Below, piece after piece: positions 16,875-25,753 of a DNA stretch of 64,000 bases. The notes beneath the pieces are model-generated. The model was not told the origin of the DNA. It saw nothing but the letters and a program-made list of their open reading frames with translations, and made no database searches. Where the stretch lies: NCBI GenBank assembly GCA_049653005.1, contig JBASFL010000054.1:1-64000 (forward strand), given 5' to 3'. Source of the DNA: UBA2334 sp049653005. Lineage in GTDB: Bacteria > Pseudomonadota > Gammaproteobacteria > Burkholderiales > Burkholderiaceae_C. Position 1 is the stretch's first letter. Every line of letters starts with the position of its first letter. The translations under genes were made by a program, and so were the position numbers.

Positions 16875-16937
16875 GAAATTTCAAGCATTTTTGGCCTTTA
16901 CCGCTTGGTGGATATGGTTTTATAGCTATTACTTTGT
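16875..16937 (+). repeat. Dispersed intergenic repeat, copy C
   Basis: AATTT, 20 bases including TTTTTGGCC, CGCTTG at 16902-16907, 17 bases, GCTA. It lies inside the odh operon between sucB and lpdA, in the direction of transcription. Confidence 0.75.
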
Positions 16938-16946
16938 AGATTAACC

Positions 16947-16970
16947 ACCGCCTTCGGAAACGGAGGCGGT
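16947..16970 (+). terminator. Hairpin with GAAA tetraloop between sucB and lpdA
   Basis: ACCGCCT (16947-16953) pairs with AGGCGGT (16964-16970), and the inner CG/CG pairs close a GAAA loop. TCGTTTT follows. It could be a partial terminator or attenuator, or an mRNA-stability element, placed just before the lpdA ribosome site. Confidence 0.55.
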
Positions 16971-16988
16971 TCGTTTTCAGGGGCATTC

Positions 16989-18419
16989 ATGAGCAAGCAA
17001 TTTGATGTGGTCGTCATCGGTGGCGGCCCTGGTGGCTACATCGCCGCCATCCGCGCAGCACAGCTGGGTTTCCAGGTGGCGTGTATCGACGAGTGGAAAA
17101 ATGAAAAGGGCGGTCCTGCACCCGGCGGCACCTGCACCAACGTGGGTTGCATCCCGTCCAAGGCGTTGTTGCAGTCGTCCGAGCATTTCGAGCAGGCCAA
17201 CCACCATTTTGCCGACCATGGCATTTCCACCGGCACGGTGAAGATGGACGTGGCCAAAATGGTGGCCCGCAAAGACGCGGTGGTGAAGCAAAACAACGAC
17301 GGCATCCTGTACCTGCTCAAGAAGAACAAGGTCAGCTTCTTCCACGGCCGTGGCTCGTTCGTGAAAGCCGCTGAAGGTGGTGGTTACGAAATCAAGGTGG
17401 CAGGCGCTGCCGAAGAAACCATCGTGGGCAAACAGGTCATCCTGGCCACGGGCTCCAACGCCCGCGCACTGCCAGGCACCCCGTTTGACGAAGTCAACGT
17501 GTTGTCCAACGACGGTGCTTTGCGCATCGGCGCCACACCCAAGAAGCTGGGCTTGATCGGCTCTGGCGTCATCGGCCTGGAAATGGGCTCGGTCTGGCGC
17601 CGTCTGGGTGCCGAAGTCACCATCCTCGAAGGCCTGCCCACATTCCTGGGCGCGGTGGACGAGCAAATCGCCAAAGAAGCCAAAAAAGCCTTCGACAAGC
17701 AAGGCCTGAAGATCGAGCTGGGCGTGAAGGTGGGCGACATCAAGGTGGGCAAAAAGGGCGTGAATGTGTCCTACACCAACGCCAAGGGCGAAGCCGTTGA
17801 GCTGGCCGTGGACAAACTCATCGTCTCCATCGGCCGCGTGCCCAACACCACCGGCCTCAACGCCGAAGGCGTGGGCCTGCAGCTGGACGAGCGCGGCGCC
17901 ATCGTGGTGGACGGCGACTGCAAAACCAACCTCCCCGGCGTGTGGGCCGTGGGCGACGTGGTGCGTGGCCCCATGTTGGCCCACAAGGCGGAAGAAGAGG
18001 GTGTTGCCGTGGCCGAGCGCATTGCGGGTCAGCACGGGCACGTCAATTTCAACACGGTGCCTTGGGTCATCTACACCAGCCCCGAAATTGCGTGGGTGGG
18101 CCGCACCGAGCAGCAGCTCAAGGCCGATGGCGTGAAGTACAAGGCCGGCACGTTCCCGTTCCTGGCCAACGGCCGCGCACGTGCCTTGGGCGACACCACT
18201 GGTATGGTGAAGTTCTTGGCCGATGCCACCAGCGACGAAATTTTGGGTGTTCACATCGTGGGCCCCATGGCTTCGGAGTTGATTGCGGAAGCCGTGGTGG
18301 CCATGGAATTCCGCGCCAGCGCGGAAGACATTGCCCGCATCTGCCACGCTCACCCGTCCTTGAGCGAAGCCACCAAAGAAGCCGCTTTGGCGGTGGACAA
18401 ACGCACCCTCAACTTCTGA
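16989..18419 (+). CDS. lpdA: Dihydrolipoamide dehydrogenase, E3
   Basis: A 476-aa flavoprotein reoxidises the dihydrolipoyl arm of E2 with NAD. Residues 9-20 hold the FAD motif (IGGGPGGYIAA), and the redox-active disulfide is Cys49-Cys54 in GGTCTNVGCIPSK. The NAD-binding IGSGVIGLEMGSV follows near 190, and the C-terminal His-Glu pair sits in HAHPSLSEATKEAAL. The ATG at 16989 is preceded by CAGGGG. The E3 is encoded with E1 and E2, so it is probably dedicated to 2-oxoglutarate dehydrogenase. zapE follows after 13 bases. Confidence 0.97.
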   Translation: MSKQFDVVVIGGGPGGYIAAIRAAQLGFQVACIDEWKNEKGGPAPGGTCTNVGCIPSKALLQSSEHFEQANHHFADHGISTGTVKMDVAKMVARKDAVVKQNNDGILYLLKKNKVSFFHGRGSFVKAAEGGGYEIKVAGAAEETIVGKQVILATGSNARALPGTPFDEVNVLSNDGALRIGATPKKLGLIGSGVIGLEMGSVWRRLGAEVTILEGLPTFLGAVDEQIAKEAKKAFDKQGLKIELGVKVGDIKVGKKGVNVSYTNAKGEAVELAVDKLIVSIGRVPNTTGLNAEGVGLQLDERGAIVVDGDCKTNLPGVWAVGDVVRGPMLAHKAEEEGVAVAERIAGQHGHVNFNTVPWVIYTSPEIAWVGRTEQQLKADGVKYKAGTFPFLANGRARALGDTTGMVKFLADATSDEILGVHIVGPMASELIAEAVVAMEFRASAEDIARICHAHPSLSEATKEAALAVDKRTLNF

Positions 18420-18432
18420 GCGGGCAACGGTT

Positions 18433-19530
18433 GTGAGCGTCACCGCTGCTTACCGGCAAGCCCTGGTTGACCGGGGTTTTGCCAGTGACCCCGCGCAAGA
18501 GCGGGCCATTGCCGAGCTGGAGCGGTGCGCCACCGAGTGGGCGGCGTACAAACAACGCCGCTCCAACTCGTTGAAGAAGTTGTTTGTTCACCCTGAAATC
18601 CCAAAAGGGGTTTACATGTTCGGTGGGGTGGGGCGCGGCAAAAGCTTTCTGATGGATTGCTTTTTCAACGCCGTGTCCCTCAAGCGCAAAACACGCTTGC
18701 ACTTCCATGAGTTCATGCGTGAAGTGCACCGTGAATTGCGTGACATGCAGGGCACTGTCAACCCGCTGGACGAGTTGGGCAAGCGCATGGCAGAGCGCTA
18801 CAAACTCATCTGCTTCGATGAGTTTCACGTGGCCGACGTGACCGATGCCATGGTGCTGCACCGGTTGTTGGATTCGCTGTTCAAACACGGCGTGGGGTTT
18901 GTGACGACGTCCAACTTCCATCCCGATGGCTTGTACCCCGATGGTCTGCACCGTGACCGCATTTTGCCGGCCATCGAACTGCTCAAGAGCCGTTTGGCGG
19001 TGATCAACGTGGACAACGGCACCGACTACCGCCGCCGTGCGCTGGAGCACGTCAACCTGTACCACTGCCCGTTGAACGACGAGGCCGAGGCGTTGATGAG
19101 CAAAGCATTCAATGAGCTGGCCGAAACGGCCGATGAGTCACCGGTGATGACGATCGAGGCGCGGCAAATTCATGCACACCGACGCGCCGGTGGTTTGATC
19201 TGGTTCGATTTCAAAACCTTGTGCGGTGGCCCCAGGTCACAAAACGACTATTTGGAACTGGCCACGCAGTTTCACACGCTGATGCTCAGCAACGTGCCGC
19301 AGATGGCGGTGCGCATGGCCAGTGAGGCGCGTCGCTTCACCTGGCTGGTGGACGTGTTGTACGACCGCAAAGTCAAGCTGGTAATGTCGGCTGCTGTACC
19401 GCCCGAAGAACTGTACACAGAGGGCCCCATGTCGCATGAGTTTCCCCGCACGGTGTCGCGCTTGGTGGAAATGCAATCGTCCGAATTTTTGGCAGAGCCA
19501 CACCGTTTGGTGGACACCCGCATCACCTGA
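18433..19530 (+). CDS. zapE: Cell division protein ZapE (AFG1-like ATPase)
   Basis: A 365-aa AAA-type ATPase with Walker A GGVGRGKS at 64-71, Walker B KLICFDEFHVADVTDAM around 127-143, and the family's C-terminal RFTWLVDVLYD block. In E. coli ZapE associates with the Z ring under stress; mitochondrial AFG1 is the eukaryotic relative. The start is a GTG at 18433, 13 bases after lpdA. Family N-termini support it and no ATG lies nearby. It is probably cotranscribed with the odh genes, a linkage common in this bacterial family. It converges with the PP2C gene. Confidence 0.93.
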   Translation: MSVTAAYRQALVDRGFASDPAQERAIAELERCATEWAAYKQRRSNSLKKLFVHPEIPKGVYMFGGVGRGKSFLMDCFFNAVSLKRKTRLHFHEFMREVHRELRDMQGTVNPLDELGKRMAERYKLICFDEFHVADVTDAMVLHRLLDSLFKHGVGFVTTSNFHPDGLYPDGLHRDRILPAIELLKSRLAVINVDNGTDYRRRALEHVNLYHCPLNDEAEALMSKAFNELAETADESPVMTIEARQIHAHRRAGGLIWFDFKTLCGGPRSQNDYLELATQFHTLMLSNVPQMAVRMASEARRFTWLVDVLYDRKVKLVMSAAVPPEELYTEGPMSHEFPRTVSRLVEMQSSEFLAEPHRLVDTRIT

Positions 19531-19539
19531 TGCGTTGTG

Positions 19540-20298
19540 TCAGGTCAGCAGGTCGAACTTCACCACGATGACCGACAGGTTGTCGCCAAACCCATTGGCG
19601 CGTGCGCGCGCCAGAGCCACCAAGCGTTCACAGGCCTCTTTCGCACTGTGCTGCGCCAATATCTGGCCCAGTTCAGCATCTGAAAAATAGTGCCAAACGC
19701 CATCGCTGCAGGCCATCAGGACATCTCCAGCACCCACGGCGGGGATGGTGTGCAGTGTTATAGGGGGATCGGCTTCGGTGCCCAGACACCCCATCAGCAC
19801 ATTGGATTGGGGGTGGTTTTTGGCCTGCTCTTCGGTCAACACACCCTTGTCAACCAAACTTTGGACATAAGAATGGTCAATGGTGCGCCGCACCAACCGG
19901 CCCTGTTTGAAGTGGTAAATGCGCGAATCGCCAGCGTGCACCCAATGGCACGCCGAGTCAGGAGTGAGCAAAAAAGCCGCCAAGGTGCTGTGTGGCTCCT
20001 GCTCGGCAGACGCAGCCGTCAGGCGAATGACCATGTGGGCTTCTTGTGCCAAGCGGTTGAGCAGCTCACAAGGTGAGTCTGTGTCGGGCGAAAACCGGTC
20101 AAACAGTTGCTTGGCGGTCATCAGCACTTGATCGGAGGCTTTGCGTCCCCCGCTTCGCCCCCCCATGCCATCGGCCACCACGGCCAACAGGCACCGGCTG
20201 ATGCTGGCGTGTGGCCAAATGCCCAACTGGTCTTGCTGATAGTCCCGGTCACCTTTGTGCAGACCTGTGCCTGCGGTGATGCGGTGTGCCGTTGCCAT
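19540..20298 (-). CDS. PP2C-family serine/threonine protein phosphatase (252 aa)
   Basis: The metal-binding motifs of PPM/PP2C phosphatases appear in order: GDRDYQQDQ, VVADGMGG, VHAGDSRIY, MACSDGVW and GDNLSVIVVKF. It should be a soluble Mn/Mg-dependent phosphatase acting on phosphoserine and phosphothreonine. I chose the ATG at 20298 since the motifs begin 15-20 residues later; a longer in-frame start at 20448 would overlap bamD. No cognate Ser/Thr kinase is in the window. It lies 46 bases downstream of bamD on the same strand. Confidence 0.9.
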   Translation of the reverse strand: MATAHRITAGTGLHKGDRDYQQDQLGIWPHASISRCLLAVVADGMGGRSGGRKASDQVLMTAKQLFDRFSPDTDSPCELLNRLAQEAHMVIRLTAASAEQEPHSTLAAFLLTPDSACHWVHAGDSRIYHFKQGRLVRRTIDHSYVQSLVDKGVLTEEQAKNHPQSNVLMGCLGTEADPPITLHTIPAVGAGDVLMACSDGVWHYFSDAELGQILAQHSAKEACERLVALARARANGFGDNLSVIVVKFDLLT

Positions 20299-20344
20299 CA
20301 ATGCCCTTGCAGCCAGCGCAGGCCCCGAAAAGGGCGCATTGGCT

Positions 20345-21154
20345 TTACCAAAGCTTCCACCACGGACCTTTGGACGCGGTGGGCGTGGCGTCTGACAAAT
20401 AGGCCGACTTGGGGAAGTTGTGCGCCAGCACCCGCTTGGCGTCGTCACGCAAGGGCGTCATGCCCAGTGCATCGTAAGATTTGTACAGCAGAAACAGCGC
20501 CTCTTCAGCCGCCGGCGCGCCCGCGTAATCCGTCACGGCAGCCTGGGCACGGTTGATGGCCGCCACATAGGCGGTGCGGCCGTAGTAGTAACGGGCCACG
20601 TGCACCTCGTGTGCCGCCAGGGAATTGACGGTGTAGGTCATGCGCAGGCGGCTGTCAGGGGCGTATTTGGATTCGGGAAACCGGTTGACCAATTCGCGAA
20701 ACGATTCAAACGACTCCTTGGCTGCTTGTTGGTCCCGCTCGGACAGTTCCTGGCGCGACAAGAACCCGAACATGCCCAGGTTGTCGTTGAACGTGGCGAG
20801 CCCTTTCAGGTAGAGGGCATAGTCCAGCGCCGGACTGGCAGGGTGCATTTTCATGAACCGGTCCAACGTCGATTGAGCCTGTGCCACTTCACCCGCCTTG
20901 TAGTGGGCATAAGCCTTGTCTAACTGCGCCTGTTGGGCCAAAGGTGTGCCAGCCGCCCGACCTTCCAGCTTCTCAAGCAGGGTCACCGCCTTGGCAAAGT
21001 TGCCCGCGTTGCGTTCGTCCTGGGCTTCGGACTGGATTTTTTGTGTGCTCCAGGTCGCAGTGGGGTCGGTGGGTGTGGATGAGCACGCGCCAAGCGCCAG
21101 TGACACAACGAGGGTGAGCGCACCTGTGCGGTACGATAATTTGGGGCCTGACAT
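20345..21154 (-). CDS. bamD: Outer-membrane assembly lipoprotein BamD (ComL)
   Basis: A 269-aa lipoprotein: the lipobox LGAC places the acylated Cys at residue 24. TPR-like repeats follow (for example KAYAHYKAGEVAQAQSTLDRF and NRFPESKYAPDSRLRM). BamD is the essential partner of BamA in inserting beta-barrel proteins; bamB lies elsewhere in this window. The start at 21154 is 30 bases from the divergent rluD start, so the two promoters overlap or sit within the genes, an arrangement conserved in many proteobacteria. Confidence 0.95.
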   Translation of the reverse strand: MSGPKLSYRTGALTLVVSLALGACSSTPTDPTATWSTQKIQSEAQDERNAGNFAKAVTLLEKLEGRAAGTPLAQQAQLDKAYAHYKAGEVAQAQSTLDRFMKMHPASPALDYALYLKGLATFNDNLGMFGFLSRQELSERDQQAAKESFESFRELVNRFPESKYAPDSRLRMTYTVNSLAAHEVHVARYYYGRTAYVAAINRAQAAVTDYAGAPAAEEALFLLYKSYDALGMTPLRDDAKRVLAHNFPKSAYLSDATPTASKGPWWKLW

Positions 21155-21184
21155 GACACCCTTTCTAGAGCTGGAAACGCTGGT

Positions 21185-22228
21185 TTGAACGCTGAAATTA
21201 TATCGACCGAGTGGGGGGAGACCCCTTCTGAGAACACCACAGAAGACGAGTTGGAGTCAGAACTCCGCCGTGTCGTGGTGCCACCCCATTTGCACGGGCA
21301 ACGGCTGGACAAGTGCTTGGCCGAGCTCATTCCTGAGTTTTCCCGCTCTTACCTGCAGCAATTGTTGGCACATGGCGATGTGGTGGAGCAAGGGCGTGCA
21401 CTGGGCAAGGCGTCGGCCAAAGTGCAGTCGGGTCAACACATCGGTGTCAGCCTGCGGCCCACGCCGCAGGCCCAGTCGTTCAAACCCGAACCCGTGACGT
21501 TGGACGTTGTGTTCGAAGACGATCACGTGCTGGTCATTAACAAAAGCGCTGGGCTGGTGGTGCACCCGGCCGCCGGCAATTGGACGGGTACCGTGCTCAA
21601 TGGATTGCTGATGCACCACACCGCGTCAGCCGATTTGCCCCGCGCTGGCATCGTTCACCGGTTGGACAAGGACACATCGGGTCTGATGATGGTGGGCAAA
21701 ACCCGACAGGCGGTTGACGTGCTGGGGCGGCAAATTGCAGAGCGCACAGTCCAGCGGTATTACCTGGCCCTGGCCGAGCGACCTTGGCGGCGTGGCTCAG
21801 AGGTGGTCACGGTGGCGCAAGCCATGGGCCGAGACCCCGTGAACAGGCTGCGCATGGCCGTCCTGCGGGCCGACAGTGCGGCTGCAAAACCAGCCACCAC
21901 ATGGGTGAAGCGGTTGGCACTTGGAGCGAGCGCCACGCTTGTGGGTTGCAAACTGTTCACGGGGCGTACCCACCAAATCCGGGTGCACCTGGCTTGGTTG
22001 GGTCACCCCATCGCGGGGGACACAACCTATGGCGGGCACGTCACGCCACACCTGCAACGGCAGGCCTTGCATGCAACCCGCCTGGATTTTTCGCATCCGT
22101 TGACAGGTCAGCCCCTGAGTTTCACTGCCGAAGTGCCCGAAGACATGCGGCAGGCGCTGCTGGCAGAAGGCCTCCACTACAATCACGCCTCGCTTGGTCC
22201 AGCCACATTTGGACTTTCCCCCAGCTGA
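21185..22228 (+). CDS. rluD: 23S rRNA pseudouridine synthase RluD
   Basis: A 347-aa protein: an S4 RNA-binding domain (about 38-105, QRLDKCLAELIPEFSRSYLQQL) is followed by the RluA-type catalytic domain with the nucleophilic Asp in HRLDKDTSG near residue 160 and the LFTGRTHQIRVHL block. RluD makes pseudouridines in helix 69 of 23S rRNA. The only early candidate start is a TTG at 21185 behind GGAAA. The family N-terminus allows this, but the exact start is uncertain. It is divergent from bamD, as in E. coli, and is followed by scpB. Confidence 0.92.
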   Translation: MNAEIISTEWGETPSENTTEDELESELRRVVVPPHLHGQRLDKCLAELIPEFSRSYLQQLLAHGDVVEQGRALGKASAKVQSGQHIGVSLRPTPQAQSFKPEPVTLDVVFEDDHVLVINKSAGLVVHPAAGNWTGTVLNGLLMHHTASADLPRAGIVHRLDKDTSGLMMVGKTRQAVDVLGRQIAERTVQRYYLALAERPWRRGSEVVTVAQAMGRDPVNRLRMAVLRADSAAAKPATTWVKRLALGASATLVGCKLFTGRTHQIRVHLAWLGHPIAGDTTYGGHVTPHLQRQALHATRLDFSHPLTGQPLSFTAEVPEDMRQALLAEGLHYNHASLGPATFGLSPS

Positions 22229-22284
22229 CGCTCGCTCAGCCTTCTGTCCCCGGCGGTGCTTGGGCGCAACCTCTTGAACCCAAC

Positions 22285-22905
22285 ATGATGTCGGCGCATG
22301 CCTTACGCATCGTTGAAGCGGCGCTGATCAGCAGCCCTCAACCTTTGACGGCCAAAGACCTTCAGCAAGTGCTTGGCGAAGGCTTTGATGCCATCGCCAT
22401 TGACGCACTGCTGCGGGAGCTGCAGCACGCCTCTGAAGGTCGGGGGGTTGAGCTGGTTCGTGTGGCCTCAGGCTGGCGCTTTCAGACGCGGCCTGAGTTG
22501 CGTCCCTACCTGGACCGGCTGCACCCTGAAAAACCCCCCAGGTACACCCGTGCAACGCTGGAAACCTTGGCCATCATCGCTTACCGTCAACCTGTCACCC
22601 GTGGTGACATGGAAGACATCAGAGGTGTCACGATCAACTCGTTGTTGCTGAAACAGTTGGAAGACCGGGGGTGGGTCGAGGTGATTGGTCACCGCGATAC
22701 GGTGGGACGCCCGGCTTTGTTTGCAACCACCCGTCAGTTTTTGGACGATTTGGGCTTGACCTCACTGGATCAATTGCCCGAGTTGAGCGACAAACTGGTG
22801 GACCGGTTGGGCCCCGACACTTTGTTTTCTTTGAGTATTCCCGGCGGCGCCCCCACAGAAGAGGCCCTTGTGGCTCCTGTGGGGCAGCCCAGTTTGTTGC
22901 CCTGA
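22285..22905 (+). CDS. scpB: Segregation and condensation protein B
   Basis: A 206-aa protein with two winged-helix units; ALRIVEAALISSPQPLTAKDL and LETLAIIAYRQPVTRGDMEDIRG are diagnostic of ScpB. It acts with SMC and kleisin ScpA in chromosome compaction. The partner scpA, often adjacent, is not in this window. The ATG at 22285 (or 22288) gives the family length; the frame is open upstream only as a shadow of rluD. It sits 56 bases after rluD and 16 before rluB. Confidence 0.93.
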   Translation: MMSAHALRIVEAALISSPQPLTAKDLQQVLGEGFDAIAIDALLRELQHASEGRGVELVRVASGWRFQTRPELRPYLDRLHPEKPPRYTRATLETLAIIAYRQPVTRGDMEDIRGVTINSLLLKQLEDRGWVEVIGHRDTVGRPALFATTRQFLDDLGLTSLDQLPELSDKLVDRLGPDTLFSLSIPGGAPTEEALVAPVGQPSLLP

Positions 22906-22921
22906 CCCATTCGGAGACGTT

Positions 22922-24118
22922 ATGTCCCAGCTTCCTATTTCTCCCGCCCCTTTGGCTGCACCGTCTGCAAACCCTGAGTCCCCCTCGGCTGTGGTCGTGG
23001 CACCCGCCGATACCTTGAGCTTTGAAGACGTCGTCACCGGCGCATTTGACGTCGCTGCCGACCCGGAAACGGCCACGGTTGCCCCCCTCAAACGGGTGTT
23101 ATCTCCCCAAGCCGACAGCCCAAAACTGCACAAGGTGTTGGCCCAGGCAGGCATGGGGTCCCGGCTTGAAATGGAGCAAATGATTCTTGAAGGCCGCATT
23201 TCTGTGAACGGTGAACCTGCCCACGTGGGGCAGCGTGTTCAATACGGCGATGTGGTGAAAGTCAACGGCAAACCCATTCGCTTTCGGTTGACCGCACCGC
23301 CACCCCGCGTGCTGGCCTACCACAAGCCAGCTGGCGAAGTGGTCACCCACGATGACCCGCAAAACAGGCCTACTGTATTCCGGCGTCTGCCGCGCTTGTA
23401 TCAAGGGAAATGGCAGTCTGTGGGGCGCTTGGATTTGAACACCGAGGGCCTGCTGCTGTTCACAAGCTCTGGCGAGCTGGCCAACAAACTCATGCATCCG
23501 CGGTTCGGTCTTGAGCGCGAGTACGCCGTGCGTGTGCTGGGCGCACTGAACAAAGAAGAAAAGCAAAAACTCACCGACGGCGTCAACCTGACCGACGGCG
23601 TGGCCCAATTCGGGTCCATTGAAGACGGCGGGGGCGACGGCGCCAACTGCTGGTACCGTGTGACCATTGCGGAAGGTCGCAACCGAGAGGTGCGGCGCAT
23701 GTTCGAAGCGGTGGGCCATGCGGTGAGCCGCCTGATTCGCATTCGCTACGGCGCGGTCATGCTGCCCCGTGGTTTGAAGCGAGGGGCGTGGCTTGAACTC
23801 GACGAGAGTGACATCAGTCACTTGACCCGTGCAGCAGGTGTGACTGCGCCGGGCGAACGTCCTTCTCGCCCCGCAAGAGGAGCGCTAGCTGCCAAACGTG
23901 CAGCCCCCAGCCGGGGACTGATTGACCGCAGAAAGACACCCGTCAAAGGGGCCGCTGGCCGCTCTGCAGGGGAGTCTCTGCCAGACCCATTGAACACGTC
24001 CACGGGCTATATCGGTGCAGATGCCATGCAAAAGCAGCGTGAAAAAACCGCCCGTGCGGGCAAGTACCGCCCCCCTGGTGGATCAGGCGGCGCAAAAGGT
24101 GGCGGTCGCGGGCGTTGA
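22922..24118 (+). CDS. rluB: 23S rRNA pseudouridine synthase RluB
   Basis: A 398-aa RsuA-family enzyme. An acidic, Pro/Ala-rich N-terminal tail of about 60 residues is followed by an S4 domain (KLHKVLAQAGMGSRLEMEQ) and a catalytic domain with the Asp in SVGRLDLNTEGLLLFT near residue 168. The C-terminal tail is basic and Gly-rich (GGSGGAKGGGRGR), probably RNA-binding. The family modifies U2605 in helix 93 of 23S rRNA. GGAGACGTT places the start at 22922. Confidence 0.93.
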   Translation: MSQLPISPAPLAAPSANPESPSAVVVAPADTLSFEDVVTGAFDVAADPETATVAPLKRVLSPQADSPKLHKVLAQAGMGSRLEMEQMILEGRISVNGEPAHVGQRVQYGDVVKVNGKPIRFRLTAPPPRVLAYHKPAGEVVTHDDPQNRPTVFRRLPRLYQGKWQSVGRLDLNTEGLLLFTSSGELANKLMHPRFGLEREYAVRVLGALNKEEKQKLTDGVNLTDGVAQFGSIEDGGGDGANCWYRVTIAEGRNREVRRMFEAVGHAVSRLIRIRYGAVMLPRGLKRGAWLELDESDISHLTRAAGVTAPGERPSRPARGALAAKRAAPSRGLIDRRKTPVKGAAGRSAGESLPDPLNTSTGYIGADAMQKQREKTARAGKYRPPGGSGGAKGGGRGR

Positions 24119-24177
24119 GCCACGCGCTCACAGTAAAATGTGAGGCTGTACTTTTTTATTTACTTACAAGGTTAACC

Positions 24178-24603
24178 ATGGCCATCGAACGCACCCTCTC
24201 CATCATCAAGCCCGACGCAGTTGCCAAAAACGTGATCGGCCAAATCTACTCACGCTTTGAAGCCGCTGGCTTGAAAATCGTGGCGGCCAAGCTGGTGCAT
24301 TTGTCTCGCACCGAAGCTGAAGCGTTTTACGCCGTGCACAAAGCCCGTCCTTTCTTCAAAGACTTGGTTGATTTCATGGTCTCCGGTCCCGTGATGATTC
24401 AAGCGTTGGAAGGCGAAAACGCCATTGCCAAGAACCGCGAACTGATGGGTGCCACCGATCCCAAGAAGGCCGATGCTGGCACCATCCGCGCTGACTTTGC
24501 AGACAGCATCGATGCCAACGCCGTGCATGGCTCTGACGCCGCTGAAACCGCAGCCGTTGAAATCGCTTTCTTCTTCGCGGGAATGAACGTCTACGCTCGC
24601 TGA
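24178..24603 (+). CDS. ndk: Nucleoside diphosphate kinase
   Basis: A 141-aa enzyme that transfers the gamma phosphate between nucleoside triphosphates and diphosphates through His117, seen in NAVHGSDA. ERTLSIIKPDAV at the start and the GPVMIQALEGENAI block are family hallmarks. The ATG at 24178 is supported by an AAGG site. Upstream lies an AT-rich 50-base gap (ACTTTTTTATTTACTTAC) that probably holds the promoter for the long gene run that follows. rlmN starts one base after the ndk stop. Confidence 0.97.
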   Translation: MAIERTLSIIKPDAVAKNVIGQIYSRFEAAGLKIVAAKLVHLSRTEAEAFYAVHKARPFFKDLVDFMVSGPVMIQALEGENAIAKNRELMGATDPKKADAGTIRADFADSIDANAVHGSDAAETAAVEIAFFFAGMNVYAR

Positions 24604-24604
24604 A

Positions 24605-25753
24605 ATGACCACAGCCAACCTGCTTGACTTCGATCTTGAAGGGCTGGCTGCTTTTTGTGAGCGGCTTGGGGAAAAGCGCTTCCGGGCCGTTCAACTTTTC
24701 CGCTGGGTCCACCAGCGTGGCGCGAGTGATTTCTCCGCCATGAGCGATTTGGCCAAGTCTTTGCGCGAAAAGCTCAAAGACGTGGCCCACGTCACGCCGT
24801 TGAAAGTGCTGTCACGCCAAGATTCGGCAGACGGCACCATCAAATGGCTGTTTGACGTGGGGCAGGGCGATGCGGTGGAAACCGTTTTCATCCCCGAAAC
24901 CGACAGAGGGACGCTGTGTGTGTCTTCCCAGGCCGGTTGTGCTGTGGGTTGCCGCTTTTGCTCCACGGGCCACCAAGGCTTCAGCCGCAACCTCACCACG
25001 GGCGAAATAGTGGCTCAGCTGTGGTTTGCAGAGCATTTTTTGCGACAAAAATTCGGCACATCCGACCGCGTGATTTCCAACGTGGTCATGATGGGCATGG
25101 GTGAGCCCCTTCAAAATTACAGCGCTTTGGTGCCTGCATTGAAGGTCATGCTCGATGACCATGGTTATGGCATGTCACGCCGACGTGTCACGGTGTCCAC
25201 CTCGGGTGTGGTGCCCATGATCGACCGGCTGGCGGCCGATTGCCCGGTGGCATTGGCAGTGTCACTGCATGCCCCCAACGACGAACTGCGCAACGGGCTG
25301 GTGCCCCTGAACAAAAAGTACCCTTTGGCCGAATTGCTGGACGCGTGCCTGCGCTACCTGCCTGCGGCCCCTCGCGACTTTGTCACTTTTGAATACTGTA
25401 TGTTGGCCGGCGTGAACGACCAACCCGAACATGCGCGTCAGCTGGTCAGTTTGCTACGCCAGCACGGGCGCAGCGGTGTCGATTGCAAAATAAACCTGAT
25501 CCCTTTCAACCCCTTCCCCGATTCCGGTTTGACTTGTTCGGACAAAACCACGGTCCAGGCATTTGCCGAGCACCTGATCGCAGCGGGTTTGGTGACGACC
25601 GTGCGAAAAACCCGGGGCGATGACATCGATGCAGCCTGTGGGCAATTGGCTGGTGACGTGGTGGATCGCACCCGTGTGGCAGAGCGCATGGGATCGTTGA
25701 GACGCATGGCAGAAGTCCCTGTGGTGTGGGCCAGCAGAAAGGCCGCACCGTGA
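24605..25753 (+). CDS. rlmN: 23S rRNA A2503 / tRNA A37 C2-methyltransferase RlmN
   Basis: A 382-aa radical SAM methyltransferase with the cluster cysteines 112, 116 and 119 in GCAVGCRFCST, the GMGEPLQNYSALVPAL block and the second catalytic Cys near residue 355 (DAACGQL). It methylates C2 of A2503 in 23S rRNA and of A37 in some tRNAs. It directly follows ndk and overlaps the next gene by GTGA, so it belongs to one transcript. This ndk-rlmN-pilW-rodZ-ispG-hisS order is standard across betaproteobacteria. Confidence 0.97.
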   Translation: MTTANLLDFDLEGLAAFCERLGEKRFRAVQLFRWVHQRGASDFSAMSDLAKSLREKLKDVAHVTPLKVLSRQDSADGTIKWLFDVGQGDAVETVFIPETDRGTLCVSSQAGCAVGCRFCSTGHQGFSRNLTTGEIVAQLWFAEHFLRQKFGTSDRVISNVVMMGMGEPLQNYSALVPALKVMLDDHGYGMSRRRVTVSTSGVVPMIDRLAADCPVALAVSLHAPNDELRNGLVPLNKKYPLAELLDACLRYLPAAPRDFVTFEYCMLAGVNDQPEHARQLVSLLRQHGRSGVDCKINLIPFNPFPDSGLTCSDKTTVQAFAEHLIAAGLVTTVRKTRGDDIDAACGQLAGDVVDRTRVAERMGSLRRMAEVPVVWASRKAAP

